64,000 nt of DNA from JAGOCV01 sp049445855 (GTDB lineage Bacteria; Pseudomonadota; Gammaproteobacteria; Burkholderiales; Burkholderiaceae_C), in NCBI RefSeq assembly GCF_049445855.1, contig NZ_JBMSDV010000003.1, positions 124,001-188,000 of the forward strand. The letters are read 5' to 3'. Within the stretch, counting starts at the first letter, position 1; each line of letters begins with the position of its first letter. The notes under the pieces were generated by a model. The model was not told the DNA's origin, did not search any database, and saw only the letters and a program-made list of their open reading frames with translations. The position numbers and the translations under genes were made by a program. This document shows, in pieces, positions 42,860 to 49,518 of this stretch.

Positions 42860-43717
42860 TCACTTCTTGCGCACGTGCGCTTCGAGTTCGGAGAACGTGG
42901 GACGCTCGGTGGAAAAGAGTACCTTGCGGCCGAATTCAATGGCCGTGGTGGGGTTGTAGCCCTGCATGCTGGCCAGCAGCGTGGTCTTGATGCACTGCAA
43001 TTCCTTGGCGGCGTCTTCCATCTTCTGCTCCATCAGGCCGCCCAGCGGCTCCACGACGGCGTAGGCAAGAAGAATGCCCAGGAACGTACCGACCAGCGCC
43101 GAGCCGATCATCGCGCCCAGCACGGAAGGCGGCTGGCCCACCGAGCCCATGGTGTTCACCACGCCCAGCACGGCCGCCACAATGCCGAAGGCCGGCAGAC
43201 CGCCGGCCACGCGCGCCACTGCGGCCACCGGCCCGTGCGCCTCCTGGTGGTGCGTCTCGATCTCGCTGTCCATCAGCGCCTCGATCTCGTGGGCGTTCAG
43301 GTTGCCCGAGACCATCATGCGCAGGTAGTCGGTCATGAACTCGACCACGTGGTGGTCGTTGCCCACCGTCGGGTATTTCTGGAAGATCGGCGATTCGTGG
43401 GGCGACTCGACATCCTTTTCGATGGCCATCAGCCCGTCCTTGCGGGCCTTCTGCAGGATGTCGTAGAGCAGCGCCATCAGCTCCATGTAGCGCGCCTTCG
43501 TGTACTTGGAGCCCTTCAGCGCGGCCGGGATGGCCTTGAACGTGGCCTTGATCACCTTGAGCTGGTTGTTCACGATGAACGCGCCCAGCGCGCCGCCGCC
43601 GATCACCATCAGCTCGGTGGGCAGCGCGTGGATCACCACCATGATGTTGCCCCCGTGGATGATGTATCCACCGAAGATGCAACCCATCGCGACGAGGTAA
43701 CCGATGATGACGAACAT
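42860..43717 (-). CDS. motA: Flagellar motor stator protein MotA
   Basis: Stator subunit with four membrane segments, 285 residues. It starts MFVIIGYLVAMGCIFGGYI and has the cytosolic loop that contacts FliG (PIFQKYPTVGNDHHVVEFMT; region rich in charged residues). GGLPAFGIVAAVLGVVNTMG and GTFLGILLAYAVVEPLGGLM are conserved blocks. No ribosome binding site precedes the ATG. Instead a FliA-type promoter ends 6 bases upstream, which suggests a leaderless or nearly leaderless mRNA. It lies 44 bases after flhC. Confidence 0.97.
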   Translation of the reverse strand: MFVIIGYLVAMGCIFGGYIIHGGNIMVVIHALPTELMVIGGGALGAFIVNNQLKVIKATFKAIPAALKGSKYTKARYMELMALLYDILQKARKDGLMAIEKDVESPHESPIFQKYPTVGNDHHVVEFMTDYLRMMVSGNLNAHEIEALMDSEIETHHQEAHGPVAAVARVAGGLPAFGIVAAVLGVVNTMGSVGQPPSVLGAMIGSALVGTFLGILLAYAVVEPLGGLMEQKMEDAAKELQCIKTTLLASMQGYNPTTAIEFGRKVLFSTERPTFSELEAHVRKK

Positions 43718-43723
43718 AGCTAG

Positions 43724-43751
43724 TTATCGGCGTGCAGGGGGGGTGACTTGA
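43724..43751 (-). promoter_or_regulatory. Sigma-28 (FliA) promoter for motAB
   Basis: On the minus strand, TCAAGTCA (43751-43744) is followed after 12 bases by GCCGATAA (43731-43724), a full match to the FliA -10 element. Only 6 bases separate the -10 box from the motA ATG, so the transcript would begin at or very near the start codon. Confidence 0.75.
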
Positions 43752-43761
43752 GTGTCACGCC

Positions 43762-44298
43762 TTACTGCATCTGGATGTTACCAAGCGACGCACCCTTGCC
43801 GGCACGCGCCGGCGGGCGGCACAGGCCGCACACGAAATGGCGCGCGTTCTCGTACGGCTCGGTGACGAAATGGCCACCGCAGCACGAGCAGGTGGTCATC
43901 TGCAGCATCTTGTTGTCCACGAACTTCACCAGGCGCCACGCGCGGGTGATGGACAGTTGCGGCTCCAGGCCGCAGGCGGAAATCTGTTCGCTGTAAAGCT
44001 TGTACGCCTTGATGACGATATCAATGCCATCCAGGTCCGAAGTCTTGGACAGGTAACCGTGCACATTGAGGAACAGCGACGAATGGATATTGGGCTGCCA
44101 GGTCAGGAACCAGTCGGTCGAGAAGGGCAACTGTCCCTTGGACGGCGAACGGCCTGCGACTTCCTTGTAGAGCTTGAGCAGGCGTTCGTAGGAAAGATCC
44201 GTCTCGCTTTCAAGGACCTGCAGACGCGCGCCCAGGCGGATCAGGCTCACGGCCCGTTCGATCTGCTGCGTTTCCTGGAGGATGCTTTTCGTGGCCAT
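43762..44298 (-). CDS. flhC: Flagellar master regulator subunit FlhC
   Basis: Subunit of the FlhD4C2 transcription activator of class II flagellar genes, 178 residues. The zinc site is complete: Cys137, Cys140, Cys157 and Cys160 (TCSCCGGHF; FVCGLC). DNA-contact region FLTWQPNIHSSLFLNVHGYL is conserved. The gene starts 21 bases after flhD. The presence of FlhDC rather than an FleQ-type regulator places the regulon in the enteric/betaproteobacterial mode. Confidence 0.97.
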   Translation of the reverse strand: MATKSILQETQQIERAVSLIRLGARLQVLESETDLSYERLLKLYKEVAGRSPSKGQLPFSTDWFLTWQPNIHSSLFLNVHGYLSKTSDLDGIDIVIKAYKLYSEQISACGLEPQLSITRAWRLVKFVDNKMLQMTTCSCCGGHFVTEPYENARHFVCGLCRPPARAGKGASLGNIQMQ

Positions 44299-44319
44299 GC
44301 CCGGCTCCTGAGTGGTGGC

Positions 44320-44655
44320 TTACAGCGCTTCGGCGAACTGGCCGGACATCAGGATGCTGGCGTGCAGGCGCGAGGTGGTTTCGTTGACCGGGCGCGTGGC
44401 GCCTTGCTGGCTGTGGCTGGTGAGCAGGTTCCAGACCATGTCGTCGCTCACGCGGAAGCGGCACAGCAGGATGTTGTTGGCGGCCAGCTTCATGATCTGC
44501 GCCGGCGAGAGGGTTTCGAGCAGGCTGGCCGCTTCTTCCGACAGGCCCAGGCGGAACAGGGCTTCTGCACGGTCCTTGCGGATCAGGGTCTGGGCCAGCA
44601 TGAGGTAGGTCAGGTTGGCTTCACGGATTTCGGAAAGGATCTGGTCACTGTTCAT
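44320..44655 (-). CDS. flhD: Flagellar master regulator subunit FlhD
   Basis: Partner of FlhC, 111 residues. The start is the ATG at 44655 (MNSDQILSEIREANLTYLML), preceded by AGGGG; longer versions add nothing family-like. Cys65, which forms the inter-subunit disulfide in enteric FlhD, is present (NNILLCRF). The gene leads the flhDC operon; the 465-base region upstream, shared with fliC, holds several possible regulatory sites. Confidence 0.96.
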   Translation of the reverse strand: MNSDQILSEIREANLTYLMLAQTLIRKDRAEALFRLGLSEEAASLLETLSPAQIMKLAANNILLCRFRVSDDMVWNLLTSHSQQGATRPVNETTSRLHASILMSGQFAEAL

Positions 44656-44766
44656 GTGTATTCCCCTTGTGGACACGCATTCAATCGATGGATTAATTGT
44701 GTCAATCCGCGTCAATTCGCTGAATTGGTGAATGGATGTAACTTGAGTCTCGTTTTTTCCAGACCT

Positions 44767-44787
44767 TTGTAGGAGTTATTCCTACAA
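44767..44787. repeat. Palindrome upstream of flhDC
   Basis: TTGTAGGA (44767-44774) and TCCTACAA (44780-44787) are exact reverse complements with a 5-base centre. The palindrome lies 112 bases before the flhD start and 333 bases before fliC. It could be an operator or a short hairpin in the flhDC leader. Confidence 0.6.
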
Positions 44788-44938
44788 GACCGGGACAAAG
44801 CGGCGGGGACGGGCCCCGCTCCATGACATAAGTCACGGAATCGGGGCCGCAGCGGCCAGGCGGTGTGTCGGCAGCACCCGGCGGAACTTGAGGCCGGGAC
44901 GGCAAATAAATAAATTGGAAAAAATTTCGGGCAGGGCC

Positions 44939-44966
44939 TCAAGTTGTGGCATGGGGCAGCCGAAAA
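44939..44966 (+). promoter_or_regulatory. Sigma-28 (FliA) type promoter for fliC
   Basis: TCAAGTTG (44939-44946), then 12 bases, then GCCGAAAA (44959-44966). This matches the motA promoter closely (TCAAGTCA, 12 bases, GCCGATAA). It would give a leader of about 145 bases before the flagellin ATG at 45121. Confidence 0.55.
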
Positions 44967-45054
44967 ACAGTGCAACGGGTTCCGGTCGGGACCTGTTGTC
45001 CGGTAAAGCTGGCATGCGGGCGGGAAGGCTCGCTGACGTGCCACCGGTCATGGT

Positions 45055-45072
45055 GCCAGCCGAAAGGCTGGC
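45055..45072 (+). other. Stable hairpin with GAAA tetraloop in the fliC leader
   Basis: GCCAGCC (45055-45061) pairs exactly with GGCTGGC (45066-45072) across a GAAA (GNRA-type) loop. It lies 48 bases before the fliC ATG, inside the predicted leader. Such hairpins can stabilise mRNA or act as protein sites; its role here is unknown. Confidence 0.55.
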
Positions 45073-45120
45073 GTTGAGATTGGCAGCAATGCCGGATTGA
45101 ACAGCTTTAAGGAGCTAAAC

Positions 45121-46581
45121 ATGCCCTCTATCATCAATACGAACGTCAACTCGTTGACGGCACAACGTAACCTGACGGCCAACCAGTCGTCGCTGGCTAC
45201 TTCCATTTCCCGCCTGTCCTCTGGCCTGCGCATCAACAGCGCCAAGGACGACGCCGCCGGTCTCGCGATCGCCGAGCGTTTCACCTCGCAGATCCGCGGC
45301 CTGAACCAGGCATCGCGCAATGCCAACGACGGCATCTCGCTGGCGCAAACCGCTGAAGGCGCCCTGGGCTCCGCCAGCACCATCCTGCAACGTGTCCGTG
45401 AACTGGCTGTGCAATCCGCCAACGCGACGAACTCCGCCAGCGACCGCAAGGCGCTGCAGCAGGAAGTCGGCCAACTGCTGTCCGAGCTGGACCGTATCGC
45501 CGTGTCGACCGAGTTCAACGGCCAGAAGCTGCTGGACGGTTCCTTCGGTTCCGCCACGTTCCAGGTCGGCGCCAACGCCAACCAGACCATCACCGCAACG
45601 ACCAGCAACTTCCGCACGACCACGTACGGTTCGCAGATGGTCGAGTCGGCGCAAGTGGTCGCTGCTGCCACCGCCACGTCGCTGGCAGGCACCGTGATCA
45701 TCAACGGCCTGCAGTCGCGCACCGTGACGCTGGTCGCTGCCGATACGGCCGCGACCGCCGCTGCCGCGATCAACTCGCAGACCGAAGCCACCGGCGTGTC
45801 GGCCATTGCCCGCAACGTGTCGCAACTGACCTTCGCCGGCACGGGTGCTTTCGCCCTGGCGCTGACCGGCTCCAACACGACGGCTGCCAACGTCACGTTC
45901 AACGTGTCCGCCGTCGGCACGGCTGCCGGCCTGGCCGAAGCCGTGAAGGCCATCAACGACGTGGCATCGCAAACCGGTGTCACCGCCAAGCTGAACAGCG
46001 CCAACAGCGGCATCGTGCTGACCAGCGAAAGCGGCTCCGACATCACCGTCGCCAACGGCGCCACCTCGGCCGCCGGCATCACGCTGGCTGCGCAGAACGC
46101 GCCCACCACGCTGTCCAGCGGCACGCTGACCTTCGGCGCCTCGCAAGCTGCTGCTGCAGGTGCGCAGGCCGTGACCCGCGGCACGCTCGAGTTCACGTCC
46201 GAAAAGGGCTACACCGTTGCCGGTACTTCCGCGCTGGCAACCGGTGGCCTCACCGCCACGCTGCAAGCCGTGAACACCATCGACGTCACGACGGTCGACG
46301 AAGCCACCATCACGCTGAAGATCGTGGACGCGGCGCTCGCCATCGTCAACGGCCAGCGTGCTGCCTTCGGTGCCCTGCAGTCGCGTTTCGAAACGACGGT
46401 GTCCAACCTGGCCATCTCGTCCGAAAACCTGACGGCAGCCCGTTCGCGCATCCAGGACGCCGACTTCGCGGCTGAAACCGCCAACCTGTCGCGTGCACAG
46501 ATCCTGCAACAAGCCGGTACGGCGATGGTGGCGCAAGCCAACTCGATCCCGCAATCGGTGCTGACGCTGCTGCAAGGCTAA
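45121..46581 (+). CDS. fliC: Flagellin FliC
   Basis: Filament subunit, 486 residues. The conserved N-terminal D0/D1 part is PSIINTNVNSLTAQRNLTAN with RLSSGLRINSAKDDAAGLAI. The C-terminal part is SRIQDADFAAETANLSRAQI with the final SIPQSVLTLLQG. The middle (about 180-390) is Ala/Thr/Ser-rich and variable. The ATG at 45121 has a strong AAGGAG site; an in-frame ATG 24 bases upstream is less likely. It is expressed from a FliA-type promoter and followed by a strong terminator. Codon choice is visibly biased toward preferred C-ending codons, as for an abundant protein. Confidence 0.98.
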   Translation: MPSIINTNVNSLTAQRNLTANQSSLATSISRLSSGLRINSAKDDAAGLAIAERFTSQIRGLNQASRNANDGISLAQTAEGALGSASTILQRVRELAVQSANATNSASDRKALQQEVGQLLSELDRIAVSTEFNGQKLLDGSFGSATFQVGANANQTITATTSNFRTTTYGSQMVESAQVVAAATATSLAGTVIINGLQSRTVTLVAADTAATAAAAINSQTEATGVSAIARNVSQLTFAGTGAFALALTGSNTTAANVTFNVSAVGTAAGLAEAVKAINDVASQTGVTAKLNSANSGIVLTSESGSDITVANGATSAAGITLAAQNAPTTLSSGTLTFGASQAAAAGAQAVTRGTLEFTSEKGYTVAGTSALATGGLTATLQAVNTIDVTTVDEATITLKIVDAALAIVNGQRAAFGALQSRFETTVSNLAISSENLTAARSRIQDADFAAETANLSRAQILQQAGTAMVAQANSIPQSVLTLLQG

Positions 46582-46604
46582 GAACAGCCTAAGCGCTGAA
46601 CAGG

Positions 46605-46620
46605 GGCCTGTTCGCAGGCC
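46605..46620 (+). other. UUCG-loop hairpin in the fliC 3' end
   Basis: GGCCTG (46605-46610) and CAGGCC (46615-46620) pair across TTCG, a very stable loop type. It lies 23 bases after the fliC stop and just before the main terminator; it may protect the 3' end of the mRNA. Confidence 0.55.
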
Positions 46621-46640
46621 ACTTGTGCCCTTCAAAGGCA

Positions 46641-46680
46641 GGCGGCAGCGGGACAATTCCCGCTGCCGCCTTTTTCTTTG
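46641..46680 (+). terminator. Strong intrinsic terminator after fliC
   Basis: A perfect 13-base stem, GGCGGCAGCGGGA (46641-46653) with TCCCGCTGCCGCC (46658-46670), a CAAT loop, and then TTTTTCTTTG. This is a textbook Rho-independent terminator. It lies only 15 bases before the fliD ATG, so fliD depends on readthrough or on a promoter inside fliC. Confidence 0.93.
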
Positions 46681-46695
46681 CGCGCAGGAGTCCTC

Positions 46696-48138
46696 ATGGC
46701 CACCATCTCATCCATCGGCCTCGGCAGCGGTCTCGAGGTCGAGAGCATCATCACCAAGCTGGTCGAGCTGGAGAAAGCGCCGCTCACGCAGCTGGAGGCC
46801 AAGGCCGCGCTGATCACCACGCGCATCTCCACCTACAGCCAGATCAAGTCGCTGGCGTCCACGCTCTCGGACACCGCGCTCAAGCTTTCCCTTTCCACCA
46901 ACTGGAAGGCCGTGGCCGCTTCTTCGTCGGACCCCTCGGCCGTGTCCGTGACCGGCAGCGGCACCAGCACGCCGGTGGCCAGCGCCTTCAGCATCCAGGT
47001 GCAGCAACTGGCCAAGGCCCAGTCCACCTCGACGGAAAGCTTTCCGTCCGCCTCGGGCGTCGGGTTCGGCACGCTGGACATCCAGCTCGGCGAATGGAAT
47101 GCCGGCTCGTTCACGGCCGGTGCGGGTTCGGCCATCTCCGTCGCGGTCGCCGCGACCGACACGCCCGCGCAGATCGCCGCCAAGATCAACGCAGCCGGTG
47201 CGGGCGTCACCGCCACCGTGCTGACCGACTCCACCGGCCAGCGCCTGCTGGTGCGTTCGTCCGCCACCGGCGAGGCGTCGGGTTTCCGCATCCAGGCCGT
47301 GAACGACGGCGACACGATGCCCGATACGTCGGGCACGGGCCTCTCGCGCCTGGCGTTCGACCCCGAGGCCGGCACTTTCGGCATGGCGACCAACACCGTG
47401 CAGTACGGCCAGGACGCGCAGGCCACGATCAACAGCGTGCCCATCACCTCGGCCAGCAACACCTTCACCGACGTCATTCCCGGCCTGAGCTTCACGGCGA
47501 CCAAGGAAACCACCACCGCCGTGGAAGTGTCGATCACCTCGGACACGGCGACGATGAAGAAGTCCGTGCAGGACTTCGTCACCGCCTACAACGCGTTCGT
47601 CTCCTTCATCTCCGAAGCCACCAAGTACAACGCCGGCGCGGAAGAAGCCGGACTGCTGCAGGGCGACTCGGCCGCCATCAGCATGCAGAACGCCCTGCGC
47701 GCCCTGGTCGGTGCGACCGCCTCGGGCGGCGCGTTCCAGCGCCTGTCGGACATCGGCGTCTCGGTGCAGCAGGACGGCTCGCTCGCCATCGACGACAGCA
47801 AGCTCACCAATGCCATGAAGGACCTGGACAGCGTGCGCAACCTGTTCACCGGCGACGCGACCGAAGACGACACGTCGGATGGTTTCGGCGTGCGCCTGAA
47901 GAGCCTCATGAGCGGGCTGCTGGCCACGAATGGCACGATCAACAACCGCACGGAAGGCCTGAAGTCCGAGGAAAAGCAGAACACCAAGGACCAGGACAAG
48001 GTCAACGACCGGGCCGAGCGGGTGGAAACCCGCCTGCGCCGCCAGTACACCGCGCTGGACGCCCAGATGGCACAGCTGAACGCGCTGAACACCTACATCG
48101 AGCAGCAGGTGGCGCAGTGGAACAAGTCCACGAAGTGA
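46696..48138 (+). CDS. fliD: Filament cap protein FliD (HAP2)
   Basis: Filament cap, 480 residues. The N-terminus SSIGLGSGLEVESIITKLVE with LEKAPLTQLEAKAALITTRI is the FliD pattern; the central Ig-like domains follow; the C-terminal coiled coil is EKQNTKDQDKVNDRAERVET, then RRQYTALDAQMAQLNALNTY. The ATG at 46696 has AGGAG at a good distance. The gene begins immediately after the fliC terminator. Its export chaperone FliT is encoded at 48674-48973. Confidence 0.96.
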   Translation: MATISSIGLGSGLEVESIITKLVELEKAPLTQLEAKAALITTRISTYSQIKSLASTLSDTALKLSLSTNWKAVAASSSDPSAVSVTGSGTSTPVASAFSIQVQQLAKAQSTSTESFPSASGVGFGTLDIQLGEWNAGSFTAGAGSAISVAVAATDTPAQIAAKINAAGAGVTATVLTDSTGQRLLVRSSATGEASGFRIQAVNDGDTMPDTSGTGLSRLAFDPEAGTFGMATNTVQYGQDAQATINSVPITSASNTFTDVIPGLSFTATKETTTAVEVSITSDTATMKKSVQDFVTAYNAFVSFISEATKYNAGAEEAGLLQGDSAAISMQNALRALVGATASGGAFQRLSDIGVSVQQDGSLAIDDSKLTNAMKDLDSVRNLFTGDATEDDTSDGFGVRLKSLMSGLLATNGTINNRTEGLKSEEKQNTKDQDKVNDRAERVETRLRRQYTALDAQMAQLNALNTYIEQQVAQWNKSTK

Positions 48139-48146
48139 GCACATGA

Positions 48147-48176
48147 GGCCGTCCGCCAAATAGTTGCGGACCGGCC
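48147..48176 (+). terminator. Hairpin after fliD
   Basis: GGCCGTCCGC (48147-48156) pairs with GCGGACCGGCC (48166-48176) with one bulged C and a 9-base loop, followed by CTTCTTTC. It is a plausible terminator with a weak T-run, eight bases after the fliD stop. Confidence 0.5.
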
Positions 48177-48197
48177 CTTCTTTCGACGTTTCCTCCC

Positions 48198-48224
48198 TTG
48201 ATTTCCGGCACCGGATGCCGATAA
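48198..48224 (+). promoter_or_regulatory. Possible sigma-28 type promoter for fliST
   Basis: GCCGATAA at 48217-48224 is an exact FliA -10 element. The -35 position has only TTGATTTC (48198-48205, 11-base spacer), a poor match. It lies 31 bases before the fliS ATG and after the fliD hairpin, which makes a separate fliST transcript plausible. Confidence 0.4.
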
Positions 48225-48255
48225 AACATGCATAAGTTCGAGAGGAAGTCGCCCG

Positions 48256-48681
48256 ATGTTTACCCCGGCCAGTGCACGCGCAGCGAGCGCCTATCGCACC
48301 CTGAGTGTTCAGGGTGGCGTGGAGGGCGCGACGCCGCATCAGCTGATCGTCCTGCTGTTCGACGGTCTGCTGGCCTCGATCGTCCAGGCGCGGGGTGCGC
48401 TGGCGCGCGGTGACATCGCCGGCAAGGGCCGCCTGGTCGGGCGCGCCGTGCGCCTGGTGCAGGAGGGCCTGAAGGACGGCCTGAACGAGGAAGAGGGTGG
48501 GGAGCTCGCCGCCAACCTCGGCCGCCTGTATGACTACTGCTCGGACCGCCTGACGTACGCGAACCTGCACAACGACGATGCCGCGCTGGCCGAAGTGGCC
48601 GCGCTCATCCAGCCGGTGGCGCAGGCCTGGAAAGAGATGGACGTGAAGTCCGTCCCGGGCCCCGGAGGGCTGCATGCCTGA
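48256..48681 (+). CDS. fliS: Flagellin export chaperone FliS
   Basis: Four-helix cytosolic chaperone that binds the C-terminus of flagellin, 141 residues. It starts MFTPASARAASAYRTLSVQG and has the conserved GATPHQLIVLLFDGLLASI and KDGLNEEEGGELAANLGRLY, YDYCSDRLTYANLHND. The ATG at 48256 has GAGGAAG upstream. It overlaps fliT by 8 bases. Confidence 0.96.
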   Translation: MFTPASARAASAYRTLSVQGGVEGATPHQLIVLLFDGLLASIVQARGALARGDIAGKGRLVGRAVRLVQEGLKDGLNEEEGGELAANLGRLYDYCSDRLTYANLHNDDAALAEVAALIQPVAQAWKEMDVKSVPGPGGLHA

Positions 48682-48973
48682 TCACCTGCTGGATTACTAC
48701 CGCGCCATCGAGGACAGCAGCTACAGGATGCTGCAGGCCGCGCGCGACCGCGACTGGGACGAAATGGTGCGCCACGAAGGCGCCTGCGCCGTGCTGATCG
48801 AGCAGTTGCGCTACCGCTCGCAGACCGAGCAGATGGGCACTGTGGAGCGTGAAGAGAAGACGCGCATCATGCAACGCATCCTGCGCAACGACGCCGAAAT
48901 CCGCCTGCTGGCCGAGCCGTGGCTCGCCCACTTCGAGAACATGATGGACCCCAAACTGCAGGTGATGCATTGA
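48674..48973 (+). CDS. fliT: Flagellar protein FliT
   Basis: Small helical protein of 99 residues, expected chaperone for FliD and, in enterics, a modulator of FlhDC. It reads LLDYYRAIEDSSYRMLQAAR with DWDEMVRHEGACAVLIEQLR and a terminal ENMMDPKLQVMH. FliT proteins diverge strongly; the call rests on size, helix content and the 8-base overlap with fliS. It converges on fliE with a 50-base gap. Confidence 0.85.
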   Translation: MPDHLLDYYRAIEDSSYRMLQAARDRDWDEMVRHEGACAVLIEQLRYRSQTEQMGTVEREEKTRIMQRILRNDAEIRLLAEPWLAHFENMMDPKLQVMH

Positions 48974-49023
48974 AGGAGATGGCCGCTGCCGGGCCGCTCC
49001 CAAGGCGGCCGCGGGGGTCAGTT

Positions 49024-49326
49024 TCACACCTGCATGTTCATGATGTCGGTATAGGCCTGGACCATCCGGTTGCGCACATGCAGCGCGGCCTGAAAGCTCA
49101 CCTGGGCCTTCTGCATGGCGATCATCGTTTCTTCGAGGCTGACGTTGGGGTTCTCCAGCTGGACCTGCGTCTGCAGGCGTGACGACTGGTTCTGGGTGTC
49201 GCTGACAGACTGAAGCGCACCCTTGAGCGCGCTGGAAAAGCCGGCTTCCTGCGTGCCGCCGGTGGCGCGCGCAGCGGGGCGTGCGCCAATCGGCGACGCG
49301 GTCGTGGATGAAATTCGCATGTCCAT
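49024..49326 (-). CDS. fliE: Flagellar MS-ring/rod junction protein FliE
   Basis: Small basal-body protein, 100 residues, the first exported axial protein, linking the MS ring to the rod. The C-terminal half is diagnostic: QVQLENPNVSLEETMIAMQK and AQVSFQAALHVRNRMVQAYT, ending DIMNMQV. The ATG at 49326 has GGGAG upstream; an ATG at 49320 is in frame. It diverges from the fliF operon, as in many FlhDC-type species. Confidence 0.96.
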   Translation of the reverse strand: MDMRISSTTASPIGARPAARATGGTQEAGFSSALKGALQSVSDTQNQSSRLQTQVQLENPNVSLEETMIAMQKAQVSFQAALHVRNRMVQAYTDIMNMQV

Positions 49327-49518
49327 GGATCGTTCTCCCGAAGAAGGAAGGCGGACTGATCAGGTCCGTGGGGTGAATCGTAGGCAGCCGCGGGCAAGCC
49401 ATGCCCCGGAAATGGGCTGCAAAAAGGCGCTTTATCAACCTAATGATTTGGCGCCCGCCTCGAATAATCGGTTCCGTGCAGGGAGTGCGTGTTGCCTCCC
49501 CGTCTTCACGGAACATCC
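49327..49518. promoter_or_regulatory. Divergent fliE / fliF promoter region
   Basis: This 192-base gap should hold class II promoters for fliE and the fliF operon. CGAATAATCGG at 49461-49471 matches CGAATAATGGG found before fliL (56342-56352) and could include an AATAAT -10 box. GGCGCTTTA lies upstream at 49426-49434. No exact FlhDC box can be assigned by eye. Confidence 0.35.

Larger units (their letters stand above)
44656..45120. promoter_or_regulatory. flhD-fliC intergenic region
   Basis: This 465-base gene-free region separates the divergent flhDC and fliC genes. From left to right I see: a perfect palindrome TTGTAGGA / TCCTACAA (44767-44787); a TGAC-ATAA-GTCA dyad (44824-44835) resembling sites of the FNR/CRP family, placed between GGCCCCG and CGGGGCC arms; an A+T-rich tract (44904-44927); a FliA-type promoter (44939-44966); and a 7-base-stem hairpin with a GAAA loop in the fliC leader (45055-45072). 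I cannot locate the flhDC promoter itself. Confidence 0.5.
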
